Made by a program: the position numbers and the translations under genes. Under the pieces are notes generated by a model. That model was given only the letters and a program-made list of their open reading frames with translations. It was not told the origin of the DNA and ran no database searches. Below, piece by piece: positions 28,540 to 41,547 of a stretch of 64,000 bases of DNA. Source of the DNA: Lumbricus rubellus (lineage: Eukaryota > Annelida > Clitellata > Crassiclitellata > Lumbricidae). Each line of letters begins with the position of its first letter. The first letter of the stretch is position 1. Location of the stretch: the NCBI GenBank assembly GCA_945859605.1, contig OX243821.1, positions 34,239,878 to 34,303,877 of the forward strand, in the 5' to 3' direction.

Positions 28540-28645
28540 AGTAGCAGTTTAACGTCACTGTGTGATAATAAGGATCAATAGTGACGCCCTCCTCCTTTAT
28601 CCAGGCTGGAGTATGACAATGGCAGAGTGCAACCAGTGGCAGAGT
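28540..28645 (+). repeat. CCCTCCTC dispersed repeat
   Basis: GCAGTTTAACGTCACTG ... GTGACGCCCTCCTCCTTTAT ... CAGTGGCAGAGTTAG; aligns with 35845-35965 over about 110 bp. Confidence 0.6.
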
Positions 28646-29214
28646 TAGGGGGATATGTTATTGAGGAGTTTATCATAAACTTGACTTTCCTATTATTATT
28701 ATTATTGCATTGGCAGTGTTAGTACATGTAGGCTACGTCAGACTGAACCTAGCGAATTTTTTTTCCACACCTATATAACCCGAAAAAAAGCGTTATTGAG
28801 GTGTGTTAACCGTAAATTTGTGGCTTCTTTTAAGCGATTACTAAACTAGGGTAACAGATTTGTCAGTACTGTTGGTGAATAAACTCTTCAGGCGTATTGT
28901 GCCTGAAAGAATCAGGCATAAATTATATCCACAACAATGAGGCGCGCTATTATAATCGCCGACTTTAATTTTACTTACGAGGACGGGAGGTGCTGCTTAT
29001 TATAGTCGTTGTTTTAGCTATGCTAAACAATGTTTTATTTTTTAGACTTTCCATGCAAAAAACAAGTTTTTAAAGATACTATTATTTTCTGCTTTTACTT
29101 TTCGATACTGTGTGTTTTCTGTGCCGACTTTAAAATGCTGTGTGAGTATAAATTCTACGCATTTTTCTTATATTTAACGGCATATATCATGCCTAAGAAA
29201 GGTGTGGTTGTTAT

Positions 29215-29890
29215 ATGATACTGCTACTATTAACACAAATTAGCCTACTAAAAATTAATCAACTTGCTAACATTGACTTCAATGCACCTGTGACTGAATT
29301 CCCCACTTACACTTTCTCAAATACGGTTGGTGACCTTGGTGTCATGTTTGGCCAGGAGCTCACATTTGCTCCTCACATTCACCAACTTGCTCGAGACTGT
29401 TACTATCAGCTGCGTCAGCTTGGCACAATTGCTCGTTCACTAACATCCAGTGCTGTCACCACTCTAGTCCATTCCTTCATTACTTCCCGTCTTGACTATT
29501 GCTCGTCACTCTACTCTCAGTACACTGGCCTCCCATCCAATCGAATAATGTGCTTAAACCGAGTCTTACGCTCTGCAGCACGTTTAATTTGACAAATCCA
29601 TAAACTTGACCATGTGTCCAGCTATATGCCCAAGGCCACCGCCCCTGAAATGATTGCTCTTGGTCCCATTCGCACGAGCTGCAAAGATGCAGAATAGAGC
29701 CTTTTCTGTGATCGACCCAGTTGTCAGGAATGGGCTCCCACAGGAGATACGTCTACTTTCTGGGGTTACTGCTAAAACATTTATTTTATTAAACTCAAAA
29801 CTGTCCCTTTTGCCGTGTTAGATTCGGGAGCGTTTCTGAGTAGTTCCCTTGAAGAAGCGCTATATAAATTCTTGAATGAATGAAATTCTT
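29215..29890 (+). mobile_element. L2/CR1-type LINE, reverse transcriptase C-terminal fragment
   Basis: A 125-codon open frame carries DLGVMFGQELTFAPHIHQLA, then LVHSFITSRLDYCSSLYS and LNRVLRSAARLI, the conserved tail of CR1/L2 reverse transcriptases (LGV...H...LVxxxxxSRLDYCN...LQxVQNxAAR). A stop interrupts it near 29589, and frame-shifted remains lead to a 3' end GGGAGCGTTTCTGAGTAG...AGCGCTATATAAATTC with a TGAATGAA tail. 5' truncated, no catalytic motif, dead copy. Confidence 0.88.
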
Positions 29891-30044
29891 GAATGACTGT
29901 ATGAATGAATAATATCGGAGTTTCACGAAGTCTTGCCTCCCATGTCCATTGCATCGTTCTCGTACTATCTTAGACCTGGGTCTGCAATGCCAGAATTACC
30001 TATGGCATATGCGGTAATCAACAGCGTTAGCGCCTGAAGATAAT

Positions 30045-30173
30045 AATTATTATTGCGCCTCTGAGTGGATTTCTTAAAGGGGCGCTATAGAAGTTTTCGG
30101 AATGAATGAATGAATGAATGAATGAATGAATGAATGAATGAATGAATGAATGAATGAATGAATGAATGAATGA
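30045..30173 (+). mobile_element. LINE 3' end with (AATG)n tail
   Basis: GCGCCTCTGAGTGGATTTC ... GGGGCGCTATAGAAGTTTTC followed by about 18 AATG units, as expected of an L2-type microsatellite tail. Confidence 0.75.
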
Positions 30174-30466
30174 GTATTATAGAACGGTTCGAACCTCTTC
30201 TTTTGTCAGTTCCTATCTCCTATTCTGCCCTAAGAGACACACTAAAATTATTTTGGTAGGAAATCACTCTTTTAGAAAAATGAAAATCTTAAAAGAAGAC
30301 TGTTCTATGGACTGCAGCACCATATCGCTGAAATCTACAGCAAAGCCTGTTTAAGCAACGAACGATAATCTGATGCGTTAGTGCATGAAAATGATTGTAG
30401 AATTGCTTATTTTGACCGTTCCTACTTCTTGCTACGTCACTCACTGAAATTTTAATATGAAATCAC

Positions 30467-30503
30467 TTTTATAAATGCAAATTGCATAATGAAAAAGAGG
30501 TGT
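30467..30503 (-). promoter_or_regulatory. Bipartite motif site
   Basis: Minus strand ACACCTCTTTTTCATT with TTTATAAAAG at +28. Confidence 0.5.
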
Positions 30504-30720
30504 TTAATGGACAGTAGCACTATATTGATGAAATCTACTGCAAAGCTGTAGCCTGTATAAGCAATGAATGCGGGCCACGAATGCAAATAATATTTATGCC
30601 GCCAGAAATCGGATTATAATCTAAGTTTGTTGTTGTTGTTTTGTGGCTTTCTCAATAATTATTCTAAATCGCATAGCAGGTGGACTTTCACAAATAACAA
30701 CAGTTGTCTGCGGACAATGA

Positions 30721-30753
30721 ACACCTGCTTTAAGGCATTACGCTAAAATATAT
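30721..30753 (+). promoter_or_regulatory. Bipartite motif site (variant)
   Basis: ACACCTGCTTTAAGG with TATATC at +28. Confidence 0.4.
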
Positions 30754-30759
30754 CAGTCG

Positions 30760-31330
30760 CAGAATTATAGCATGTACTCTTTCAAGCTGACGTAGTACTA
30801 ATCTAAACGCTATAAAAGTCTATATGGGGTACAAAACAATGAATAGGCTATAGCTTTCTTGACGATGGGTGTACTAGGTAGGTGGATTGGAGGACGTGTG
30901 TGGGGGTGTGCATGTGTGTGAATGGGGTGTGTCAGTGAGTGTGTATTTGAGGTGAGTGGGTGAAACGAAGAAGGGTGGGAGATGAGTGCGCGGAATGTGG
31001 GTTGGTGAGTATTGGACGGGCCTTTGGAAGTATACAGCTAAACGTATCTCTTTCGTCCTGGTTCTGTAGTTATATTATTCGCTTGTTTTGCTTTGAAATA
31101 AGGAAGGCCAAGGCTGACCTAATTATTGGCAACTTAAGTGGAAGTTCAACAAGTTTGGTGTAGGCTAGGTGTAGAAATTAAATAAATGGAATACAACATA
31201 ATGCAACATAATGCAATTAAATGGAAGTGTGATAAACATTATTTGGATGACATATAGGCTTAACTGAAAACGTTTCAGAATTTTACCTCAAAACTTCACA
31301 GGAACGGAAGAAAAGTGAAAAGCTTTCTCT
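30760..31330. other. Unannotated stretch
   Basis: GT-rich patch at 30895-30960, otherwise no recognisable feature. Confidence 0.4.
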
Positions 31331-31337
31331 GTATTTC

Positions 31338-31754
31338 TTTATAATAGAGAGTTATGCTAGTCAATAAAAGGTGTTTTAGAGATTGACTAGTTTTTACTTT
31401 TTATAAGTGCATGGGTATTTTCTCATCTAGGCCTCGTCATCAAAAATTCCTCATATTACCAGCCCGACTCTCCCCCCTGGAAAAATAGCAGCCTTTATTG
31501 CTAGATTCATGCATTTCTACACTATCCGCTTACATAAATCGAGAACATGCCAATAAAAAGGTGTTTAAGACTGATTGATTTTTCTACTTTTGCAAAGTGC
31601 ACAAGCACTTTCTAGTCCGTGCAAATTCTTGCGATTCAATTCCTGGTCTCAACTTTCCACCATGAGAAATGCACCCTTAAGCCTGACGAGTCACTTACGA
31701 AAATTCTTGTCCTTCTCTTATTTATATAGAGTAAAAACAGCAATAAAAAGGTGT
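31338..31754 (-). promoter_or_regulatory. Three bipartite motif sites about 190 bp apart
   Basis: Minus strand copies at 31338-31374, 31529-31564 and 31719-31754, all ACACCTTTTTATTG-like with A/T boxes ATTATAAAG, TTATGTAAG and TATATAAATAA 26-29 bp on. Flanks differ more than the two blocks. Confidence 0.55.
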
Positions 31755-31764
31755 TTTAGTTCCT

Positions 31765-32270
31765 TACTGAACACGTTCTTAAAAGACCAGTGCAGACCCG
31801 TTCCCAGGTTGTAAGCAGGTCTCGCAGTGCTAGCTATGCAGTACACAAAAGCCTGGTGCTATTGTGTGGAGAACTATATGGCTTTGTAAACATAGGTCGG
31901 CTTCGTTTGTAAGGAAATTCGAGGCCTTGACTATTCATGAAGAGAATTTAAGGAATTCTCCTTGTAAATATATATTTGTCTGTCTTTGCCTATGTCTGTC
32001 TGTCTGTCAATGTATGTGCCTGTGTCCGTATCTCCGACTCTACCATTGTCTGACTTTGTCTGCCGCTCTCTGTCTGTAGGCATATGCATGTCAATGTGTG
32101 TAGCCTATTCTTGTGTGTACTCATGTCTCTATAGCTATATCTGTCTGTCTATGTCTGTATGCGTAGATATTAAAGCAATTGCAAAAATATATAGCAACAT
32201 GCATTATACACACAAACATATACTATATCCAATGTCATGTATTTATACACGCTCGTAGGAACGTATATTA
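31765..32270. other. Unannotated stretch
   Basis: Includes a CTGTCTATGT-rich patch; no exon supported. Confidence 0.4.
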
Positions 32271-32272
32271 TT

Positions 32273-32275
<3 letters not shown>

Positions 32276-32353
<78 letters not shown>
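32276..32353. repeat. (TA)n microsatellite
   Basis: Nearly perfect TA run of about 78 bp with one AAA interruption. Confidence 0.95.
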
Positions 32354-32357
<4 letters not shown>

Positions 32358-32526
32358 CAAAATTTGTGAGTGCGTATCATCCAGTAGGTAGTTCAAACAT
32401 ATTTACATATCGTTGGCCTATCAACACAAGTATATAATACCACGTAGGGTCGTAGGCCTATACCTTCATTTCGATGTCAAGATATCTAGGTCTTTTCCCA
32501 CGCACAGTATACATCTAGAACGTACT

Positions 32527-32582
32527 TCACACACACACACACGCACACATACACACACACACACATACGCACGCACACACAT

Positions 32583-32620
<38 letters not shown>

Positions 32621-32672
32621 GCACGCACACATACACGAACGCACGCACAGACACACACGCGCGCGCGCACAC
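32527..32672. repeat. (AC)n / (CGCACACA)n microsatellite
   Basis: Compound AC run with CG and AT interruptions. Confidence 0.92.
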
Positions 32673-32864
32673 ACATCTTTTTTTTGTAATAAAATTATAG
32701 ATTAGTTATTTTATGCTTTCTATCAGAGTGTACCCGGCGTTGCCTATAAATTTCGGTGTCTTACCCCATCAGCCTCGCGGTTCCTTGTATGGGATATTCC
32801 AACCCAGTGTCCAACACCTTGGGTACACAATCTTCCGAGGTGAATTAATTTTTTTAACCCCTCC

Positions 32865-33190
32865 CCACGTTAAACAAACATATTTATTTTTAGACACCTT
32901 TGAAACGTTTATAACAGATGCTATAAGTATAAGAATGGAACCAGAATATGCATTGCACTCCTTGGCAACTTTGCTCCTCTACGACACCTTTACAAGAAAG
33001 TTAAGCGACGCTATTTAACTGTGTAGACCTTATTAATTGAGCAAGTTTCTTCATTTAACATGCATGGCACAACTTCATAAGATTGTGGTAACTGCAATTT
33101 TCCTATTATTACTCCTCTATCTTTACCCCTCCCTTCGCCTACTTCTCTAGTACGGTAGTACCTGAACCTCTTTCTTCTCATATTCTTCAT
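32865..33190. repeat. Dispersed copy of the two-motif unit
   Basis: Same order as the tandem units at 39490-40860: TTAAACAAA, a bipartite motif, TGGAACC, a second motif with CTATTTAA, a thymine-rich tail. It sits just upstream of the first coding exon of the ACK-like gene. Confidence 0.7.
32894..33019 (+). promoter_or_regulatory. Two bipartite motif sites
   Basis: ACACCTTTGAAACGTTT at 32894 with TATAAG at 32922, and ACACCTTTACAAG at 32984 with TATTTAAC at 33012; both spacings are exactly 28. Confidence 0.55.
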
Positions 33191-33242
33191 CACCCATAAT
33201 TATCTTAGAACGTTATCTATTGTGTAACTTCATCTTTTTCAG

Positions 33243-33536
33243 ACTGAGTCCAGTATCTGAAACCGGTTTCGAATGGCTATGGTCGGAACCGCCGTGATGT
33301 CAGCACCCCGTGCAAACGACCTTCACGGTTTCCTGGCAAAGGCCAACCTGGAACGGTTCTGCTATCGGTTGGAGCACGAACTGAAACTGGATTCGGTTTC
33401 ACGTCTGCGCGAGTTGAACGACTTTTCGGAACTTGTTCAGTTGGGAATGTCAAAGAAAGATATTGGAAGTCTGAGAAAGCAACTGAAAAGAGTGGATCAC
33501 CCGAGTGGGGGAACCTTCAGTCTGCTGAGGAATAAG
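33243..33536 (+). CDS. ACK-like gene, exon with start codon and SAM-like domain
   Basis: Acceptor ATCTTTTTCAG at 33242, in-frame stop TGA at 33258, then the first ATG at 33273, and donor AATAAG|GTGAGC at 33536. The 88 codons give a helical SAM-like module (FLAKANLERFCYRLE, LGMSKKDIGSLRKQLK). The in-frame stop upstream makes 33273 the likely start, with an upstream 5' UTR exon. Confidence 0.75.
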
Positions 33537-36500
33537 GTGAGCAGGGGTAGAATGGTGTACTAATGGGGAATGTGTGTCCGCACATTGGAGACAAGATGGG
33601 GGCATTTGCCACTAACAAGGATATTGGTGTTTATTTATTTATTTATTTATTTGTTTGTTAGGGTTTATTTGGTTGTTTGTTTTGTTTATTTATTTATTTT
33701 AAATATTTTTAATGAGTATCACTATTTATTTATTTATTTATTTAAATACTACTTTCATTTTTAATAAATTTCTTTGCGCTATGTGAATTAAAGATACTGA
33801 TGAGGCTGAGAGTAAAGCTGAGAAAATTATAATCACACTTTATAAAACTGTGTGAGAGATATCGATGTGCTCAATAATTAAAATAATAATATTATTATTT
33901 TAAAGGTGTCGTTTGGGCGCATCATATTATTTTAGTAATTAGAAATCTGCTCAACAGATCTTTTAAGCTTAAAATATTCGTCATGATTAGTTGTAACATC
34001 GTGGTTCACAGACCTAGCTGCTTCAAATACAATTAACGCGAAATAATTACAAGCACTCCTCTCAACGGCTTTTTTGTGGGGCGCGCTGGTGGCGTCGTTG
34101 CCTTGGAGCCGGAAGGTTCGAGCTTCGAATCCACCTCGCCGCGTAAGGACCTTAAGCAAGTCCTTCACTCACACGCAATTGCTCAGCGCTTCGGCGTGAA
34201 ACTCCGATGCAGTGTCCGCTCTGCATTCGGGAGCGCCTCTGAGTAGATAGAACTTGAAGGGGCGCTATAACAAGTGCCATACAAACAAACAAACTTGTGA
34301 TGCGCATTATACAAATGATGAGCAGAAGAGTCGTGTTTAGAGACCTCTTTTAAGGACTAGAACTGCATAATAAGTATCAGCAGATGTCTAACATTTTGTT
34401 CATTACAAAATAATATAGGCAAAACCAGTTAAGACTGTACCAACTGACATCCAGGTTCTGCCATCTACCGGTAAAACAACGCAACCAACTGCAACGCTTA
34501 ACATCGGAAACCGGTTTGAACCGGAAAACGTTGGCAGATGTTCCAGGTACTTATGAAGTTCTATTCGAAATAAACCTTCAAAAGAAATATATGCGCCTGT
34601 GCAATAATAACACATGGCAGAGTGACTCAGATGACGTGTTTTACAATGTAAGCCTGCATTGAAACCCGATAATGCCCTTGATATCAAATGTGTTTTTAGA
34701 CACCTCTGTATTACGGTCTACACTAAATATAAATAACATTTTACTCAATACGTGAATATGACATTCCCACATTCCAGAGCAGGATAAAATCTACGAGAAC
34801 GATGTTCACGTCATAAGATATCGCTAAACTGTCGGTTACACAGTTTTATTCTGTGCCAGTCCAAACCACTAAAGAACCAACAAATGTGGTGGGCGACGTA
34901 CAGTCATACATACATGCAGAGGCCTGTATGCATTACATGCATATATGTTTTTTTAAGTACATGTTTGCACCTCTGAATAGCTAGCACTGCACAAAGTACT
35001 ATAAAAATTATAACAATTATTCAATGCAATACAATACAATACAATACAGCAAGAGTTTCTTAAATGCATTTCGCGCGTTACGACGCATTTCCGCGGTGTT
35101 ACCAAAGCTTAATGCGAAAAACATTTTTTTGGGGTCCGTCCGGCAGATAAAAACAAGTACCATTAATTAGTCTTCAATATTTTAATTTTATTCTAGCGCT
35201 TTTCGATAGTCTTATAGATTATGAGCGCCGCAATAATAGTTTGGACTGATAAGCGATGTATCACGGGTTCAATTCCATGCTAGGGAAAATATATAATTTT
35301 GGTTCAAATTTTCCGCCACACCTGCGCCTCTAGTGAACTCAGCTATAATGAGCACATTGACTGTACACTGTAGGTGGTGAGACGAGACGGCGATGGACAG
35401 TGCTGAGACTAAGACAGTTATGTCACTATAGTTTTCGATGCCATGGTTGCATAACAGTCGAAATTGATGTCTTACGGCATTGTGCACGTTTATGGCGCAG
35501 ATGTACACTTAAAAGAGGTGTGTTAAGGCCTGGTTTTCTTCGAAACGTTTGAAAGAATTTAGCGAAAGATCGTGAAACCTCTCCAGTGCTTTGACTTACT
35601 TGACTTGACTTAAGGCCCTGGCGAAGCTTGCGCCCGCATCAGCCGCTCCTTTATGGATAGCCTCCAATTGACCCTGTCCTGAGCTGTCCAGTGCTTTATG
35701 AAGTGGATTATATTAAGTTATATCTTCGCAGTTTGTCTTGAAAAACTGGGAAAACATATGCTAAGTGGTGAGAGGAGAGACCTGGGAATAATATTCTAGT
35801 TCGAATCCATATTTTGGGTAATTTCGTGTTCAACTATTATTAGTAGTGTTACAGTAGTAGTTGCAGTTTAACGTCACTTGTAGTAAAAAAATCATTAGCG
35901 ACGCCCTCCTCTTTTGTCCAGGCATGGGACTGGCACTAGTATACAGTACAACAAGTGGCAGAGTTGTAAGCTAACCATCATCAAATTATGCATGCCTTGC
36001 TTTGCTGTTAGATTACCTTTTTCCTATGGCTGTGACTAGCGGACCGCCAAGCGGCCGTCGAATCTCAAATACTAGCGGACCGCCAGTCACGTGTAACCTG
36101 TCACATGACTGGCGGCCGTCCAATACGGAATACTAGCAAGCCGCCAGGCTTTCTATTTACCCCAATCCACAAAAGTTTCTAATGGCTAAACAAACCCTAA
36201 AACTAACCCTAACCGACCCTCACGACGCGTAACCTGAACCTAACCAACACTCACGAAAAAAAATTGGTTGCTTACTCTGTTTCTAGTAATTTTCTAAGTC
36301 ATTAAAACAAGAAAACTTTTGTCCGACATAAAACCAACTATCGGTAACTGCCGCCATTGTAACAATATTCAAGAATCAAGACTCGTCATGTGACAGGTTA
36401 CACGTGACTGGCGGTCCGCTAGTATTTGAGATTCGACGGCCGCTTGGCGGTCCGCTAGTCACTTCGTTTTCCTATATGTAACATCGCTACAATAATAATA

Positions 36501-39500
36501 CTAATAGCAACGGCTAAATTCGTGTTCACTTTTAATCGCCTCGTCTATCTATTCAATAGCTCACAAAATTCCGTATTTATGTAGCATTGTTTTATTCCAT
36601 TTTAAAGGTATCTAATAAAAGAGATGTTTTTCAATTGCTAATGAAGAATTCAAGTCCCAGCCAAATGTAACGTTTTTGAAATTGATGTAATATCAATATT
36701 ATTGTTTATTTTCATTTATATATAAATCAATTTGCATCATTCTTAAAGGTGTCTAAGGCAACTTCTCTGACCAATTTCTACAAATGCGTAATTAGATTAA
36801 CTTGACTGAGCGTCATACCGTGTAATTCATACAAGCATTTATATAGCGCCTCTCCGTAGAAATTACTCAGAGGTGCTGCAGACTCCAGCACGTCCAGAAA
36901 TAACCGTTTATAATTCATTCATTCATTCATTCATTCTGAGAATTTATATAGCGCCTTTTCAAGATTTCTGCTCAGAGGCGCTCTCTGCACTAACTAGCCA
37001 AAACGATGTTAAGTTAACAGTCATAGCGAGCAAAAAATAACAACACGTTGCAAAACAAAAACACTTGCTTATGGAATGTGTCAGATAGTGATATTGGGGA
37101 ACAGGCGCAGTTCAAGTGGGAGGAGGAGGCCATTCCATACCATAGGGTCAGCCACAAAAAGCTCGACTCTGCATGATGGAGGTACAAGCAAACTCTGAGA
37201 GCACTCTCATTCCCGTTAACTACATGGATCGCGGAAATTAGCATAACTTGTTTTGCTACGATAATTTTATGGTGCATATGAAGACGTAAAAGAGGTGTGA
37301 TAGGTCCGCGTTGCCGACAAACTGATAAAATGGATCAAGTAGGTAGGACGGAGCAAGACCTAGTAATGTAACTACTGTTACAAAATCGACACGACTTTTA
37401 TCGCAGCGCTTAATAAACTTAGTCCACTTGCGTCAAGGCCTTTGACTTGTATTATACACAGTATTCACTGGAGCAAATCTTATTATGGCCTGGGGCGACA
37501 TCTTGAGTCCATTTCGGGCGAAACTGTCCACAAAGGGTCGTGCGGAGAGAGGGGTAAGGGTGACGAAGGAGGGGGTGTTTGGGGGGCAACGTGGGTGTTT
37601 TCTCAGTAGAAGGGGTTGACTCAGGGGTTAATAGGTCAAAGGGTAGAGGTGTCGGACTGTGATTGGCCAGAGGTGTTTAATACAGTTGTGGCTTTGATAA
37701 TTTTGTCGTTTAAAGCACGTAAATAGCTGGTTTGAATAATTTAAGGCTTAGTTTACGCTTTTGTCGATTAAGCTTTGGAGTTTAGGTAAGACGAAAAGTT
37801 GTGTTCGTAGGTGTTAACGTTTGTGGTTGTTTCGTTATTATGGTAATTAACCCATTTACCGCCAACGTCGCGAAAACGCAACGTACTGCTTAAAAATTGT
37901 GGAAAAATTAAAAACGAGAGAAACCTGCACAAATCCATTTTTTCTTACTTAATGGATGTTTACTAAGTATGCTGTTACCAAATATAATATTATTTATTGT
38001 CATCTTATATTTTTTTGAATTTGTCAAAATTTGGTCTTTTTGGTGTCTGTTTAGGGGTTTTGTTCAATAATATTTTTCTCTCATAACACGTCATTTTTTC
38101 CGAAAAGTGAAGTTGTCCGATTGGAATACTAACGTGAATAATTAACGTCTTTTGTTTATTAAATTTGTATCTCATTGTATACTGAAACCGTAATCTTCAA
38201 AATTTTAATGTTGCGTTTTCGCAACATCGGCGGAATGCGCTATGCGAATTATGTTGCGTTTTCGCAACTTCGGCGGAATACGCTATAAGCTTGCACATTA
38301 TGGCAAGTATACAATACATGTAGTAACTCATTATAAACTTATTTGAACGTACGATTGCTTGCCAAAAAACTAGTTGGGGTACTTGGTGTTGCCCAGGAAA
38401 TCTCGTGTTTCCACCCCACCATGCCCCACCAGCACCAACAACGGGGCGGAGTGTCCCAACCAGCCTCCAGACAGCCCATACCTCTCTGGGGTATCCGGCG
38501 TTGACGCAGCTCGGAAAGCTTCGGCTTTCCCCGCTCTTGCCACTACCCGCTACCCTCCCTCTCAACCCCATCCGGTTTCACGCTCTTTCCACCCCACCCC
38601 ACCCCATTCTAGACCCATTCCATCCAGCCCCACCCCTACCCATCCACGCCTGCCCCGCCCTAACATGCTTCCACCGCTCTGGTGTCCCCCAGTGTTATCC
38701 AGTAAATTTAGGTTTGTGACTACGAACACCAACCGCCATTCCCACCTCACCAGCACCCCACCCACCCCACCACCACCCAACCACACCCCACCATACCCCA
38801 CCTCACCAGTCACCACCTAATTCGCTTCCACTCCACGGAGTCCCCATCCTCTCTTCTGAAGTAACCGGCGATACCCATGAAATTTCGAGGTAAAAGTTTT
38901 GTTCACCCAGAAACCCAACGCCCACCCCATCCCTGGTGGGTGGGATGTGTTCTTGTGGGCGCGAGATCACCGTGGGGGCACTCGGTCTAGCTGTCAGATT
39001 CGAATTAGATGTGAAAATAAATCGAAGATGTGAAAACAGCAATATTTGTGTTATTTTCCGGCCGCCCACCGCCCCCCCCCCCAACGGTGAAGGGGTAAAA
39101 CTCAGACCCTCCACTGGATGGCCCTGGCGGCCCTCTGCTCAGGTGCAAGGTTTCAGGTCAATAGCAGCGAAACTGTGGGCGTACATTCTGGAAAACACAC
39201 ATAAATGCATAGTCACATTCACCTTTTTATGCATAGATAAAGTTCACCTTTCCTGCCGTTGTTGCGAAAACGCAACGTCCTGAAACTAGGTCACAGCAAA
39301 TAATTTAAATGAAAATGCACTCTCAGAAGTCTATTGGCATCATATTGATGATATACTATCAGCTGCAGCTTGATACGTTGGCTATTTCTCATAGCGGCGG
39401 TAAATGGGTTAATGGAACAGTTTTCTGACTGACTGACTGGCCTGACTGGATGGGTGACTGACTGGCCGACTGGCTCACTTACTGGCTGGTTGAGTTAAAC

Positions 39501-41463
39501 AAATATATTTGATTTTAGACACCTTTTAAACGTTTACTGAAAATGTTATAATTATAAGCATGAACCTGCTGAGTAGTAAGATCCAATTTCAACTCCTAAT
39601 GTCTTTCCTGCAAGTGACAAGGCGTATACACTTATAAAACACCCTTACACGGCATTTAAGCGATGCTATTTAAGAATGTAGACATTGGGCAATTTATAAT
39701 TCTAAGCAACAACTTAATAAGTTTGAGATGCATTTCAAACGCGCAGTAACGGCAATTTTTCTCCAAATACACATAATATTATGTCTCTACTTTCCCCATT
39801 CGGCTCTGCAGCACTAATTCCTCAACCACCTCTCTGTCTCTCTCTTACTCGCTGACTGGCTCACTTGCTGACTGGCTGGCTGAGTTAAACAAAGGGGTGA
39901 GTGGCTGACTGACTGTCCGTCTGACTGACTGGCTCACTTACTTACTTACTTACTGACTGACTACTGACTGACTGACTGATTGACTGACTGACTGACTAAC
40001 TGCCTGACTGGCTGGGTGGGTTACTGACTGGCTGGCTGATTTAAACAAAATATTTAATTTTAGACACCTTTGAAACGTTTAGAGCGTGCGCTATAATAAT
40101 TACAATCAAGGAACCCAGAATCTAAGTTGAACTCTTACTTAACACATTGCCTGCAAGTGACAAGGCGCAGACACTTACAAGACACCTTTACGCGGAATTT
40201 AAGCGATGCTATTTAAGAATGTCTACCTTAGGCAAGTTATTCCCAGACTCGAAAATTTAATAAGATTGTGATACATTTCAAACGCGCAGTAGCTGCATTT
40301 TTCTAGAAATACACCGGTAACTCCTTTTCCTATTCAGCTCCTGCATTAATTCTTCAACCTTCTCTTTCTCCTTCTGAGTCCTGACTGGATGGGTGGGGAC
40401 TGACTGACTGGCTCACTTACTAGCTGGCTGACTGACTGACTGTCTGACTGGTTGACTGACTGACAGACTGACTGACTGGCTTGGTGGGTGACTGACTGAC
40501 TGACTGACTGGCTTGCTGAGTTAGACAAATAATAATATATTTAAATTTCAAACACCTTTGAAACGTTTACAATGTACGCTATAATAACTGCAAGCATGGA
40601 ACCCTGAATATAAGTTGAATTGTTCATACCTTCCTGCAAGTGACAAGGCGCAGACACTTATAAAACACCTTTACACAGAATTTAAGCGATGCTATTTAAG
40701 AATGTTGACCTTAGGCAAGTTATTCGGAGATTCAGTAACTTAATTATAATAGGATTGCGATACCTTTCAAACGCGCAGTAACTGCAATTTTCTCCAAATA
40801 ATTACATCTGTCACTTCTCTCTCTATATTCGGTTCCTGCATTAATCCCTCAACCTTCTCTTTCTCCTCCTGAGTGGCTGGCTGAGTTGAACAAATGGGTG
40901 GGGGGCTGATTGACTGTCCGTCTCACTGACTGGTTCACTGATTGACTGACTGGCTGGCTGACTGGGTCACTTGCTGACTGAGTTGGTGCGTGGCTGACTG
41001 ACTGACTGACCGACCGACCGACCGACTGACTGATTTGCTGACCGACCGACTGACTAGCAAGCGAACAAAGTGACGTTAAGATTAATGAACTGTTTGACCA
41101 GTCAACTAATAGATTTACTTTTTGACTGGTTTGTGATTTGATTGACAGCTGTGGAGAGAAGTCGATTGGTGGCAGTGCGAAAGGAAACGGTTGCATCAAG
41201 TGCCAATCAATTCCAAGAACCGAACACATTGCGACCAACGCAAAACGAGGTTTCATTCTTGTTTCATTCGTAGTTTTTAGACATACCAGTTACATGTATT
41301 TACCACCTAAAACACGTTCATAATTGTTGACCGAATTTTTGGTTATTCATAAAACCAATATTCGTTTAAATGAAGGTGTTTTAAATTCAGGTTGTATTAT
41401 TTTGTTTGCAACAATCGAAAGGCCATGGATCTTGGTGATGACGACGACGAGGATGATGATGAC

Positions 41464-41496
<33 letters not shown>

Positions 41497-41504
41497 GATG
41501 ATGG

Positions 41505-41547
<43 letters not shown>

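Noticed and set aside
34433..34546. Extra ACK-like exon
   Set aside because: Open frame with an AG acceptor and CCAG|GTACTT donor, but it leaves in phase 2 and the next exon needs phase 1; left as a candidate only.
38374..38820. 148-codon Pro-rich frame in the piggyBac-like element
   Set aside because: Arises from CCACCCC-rich composition; no splice or homology support.
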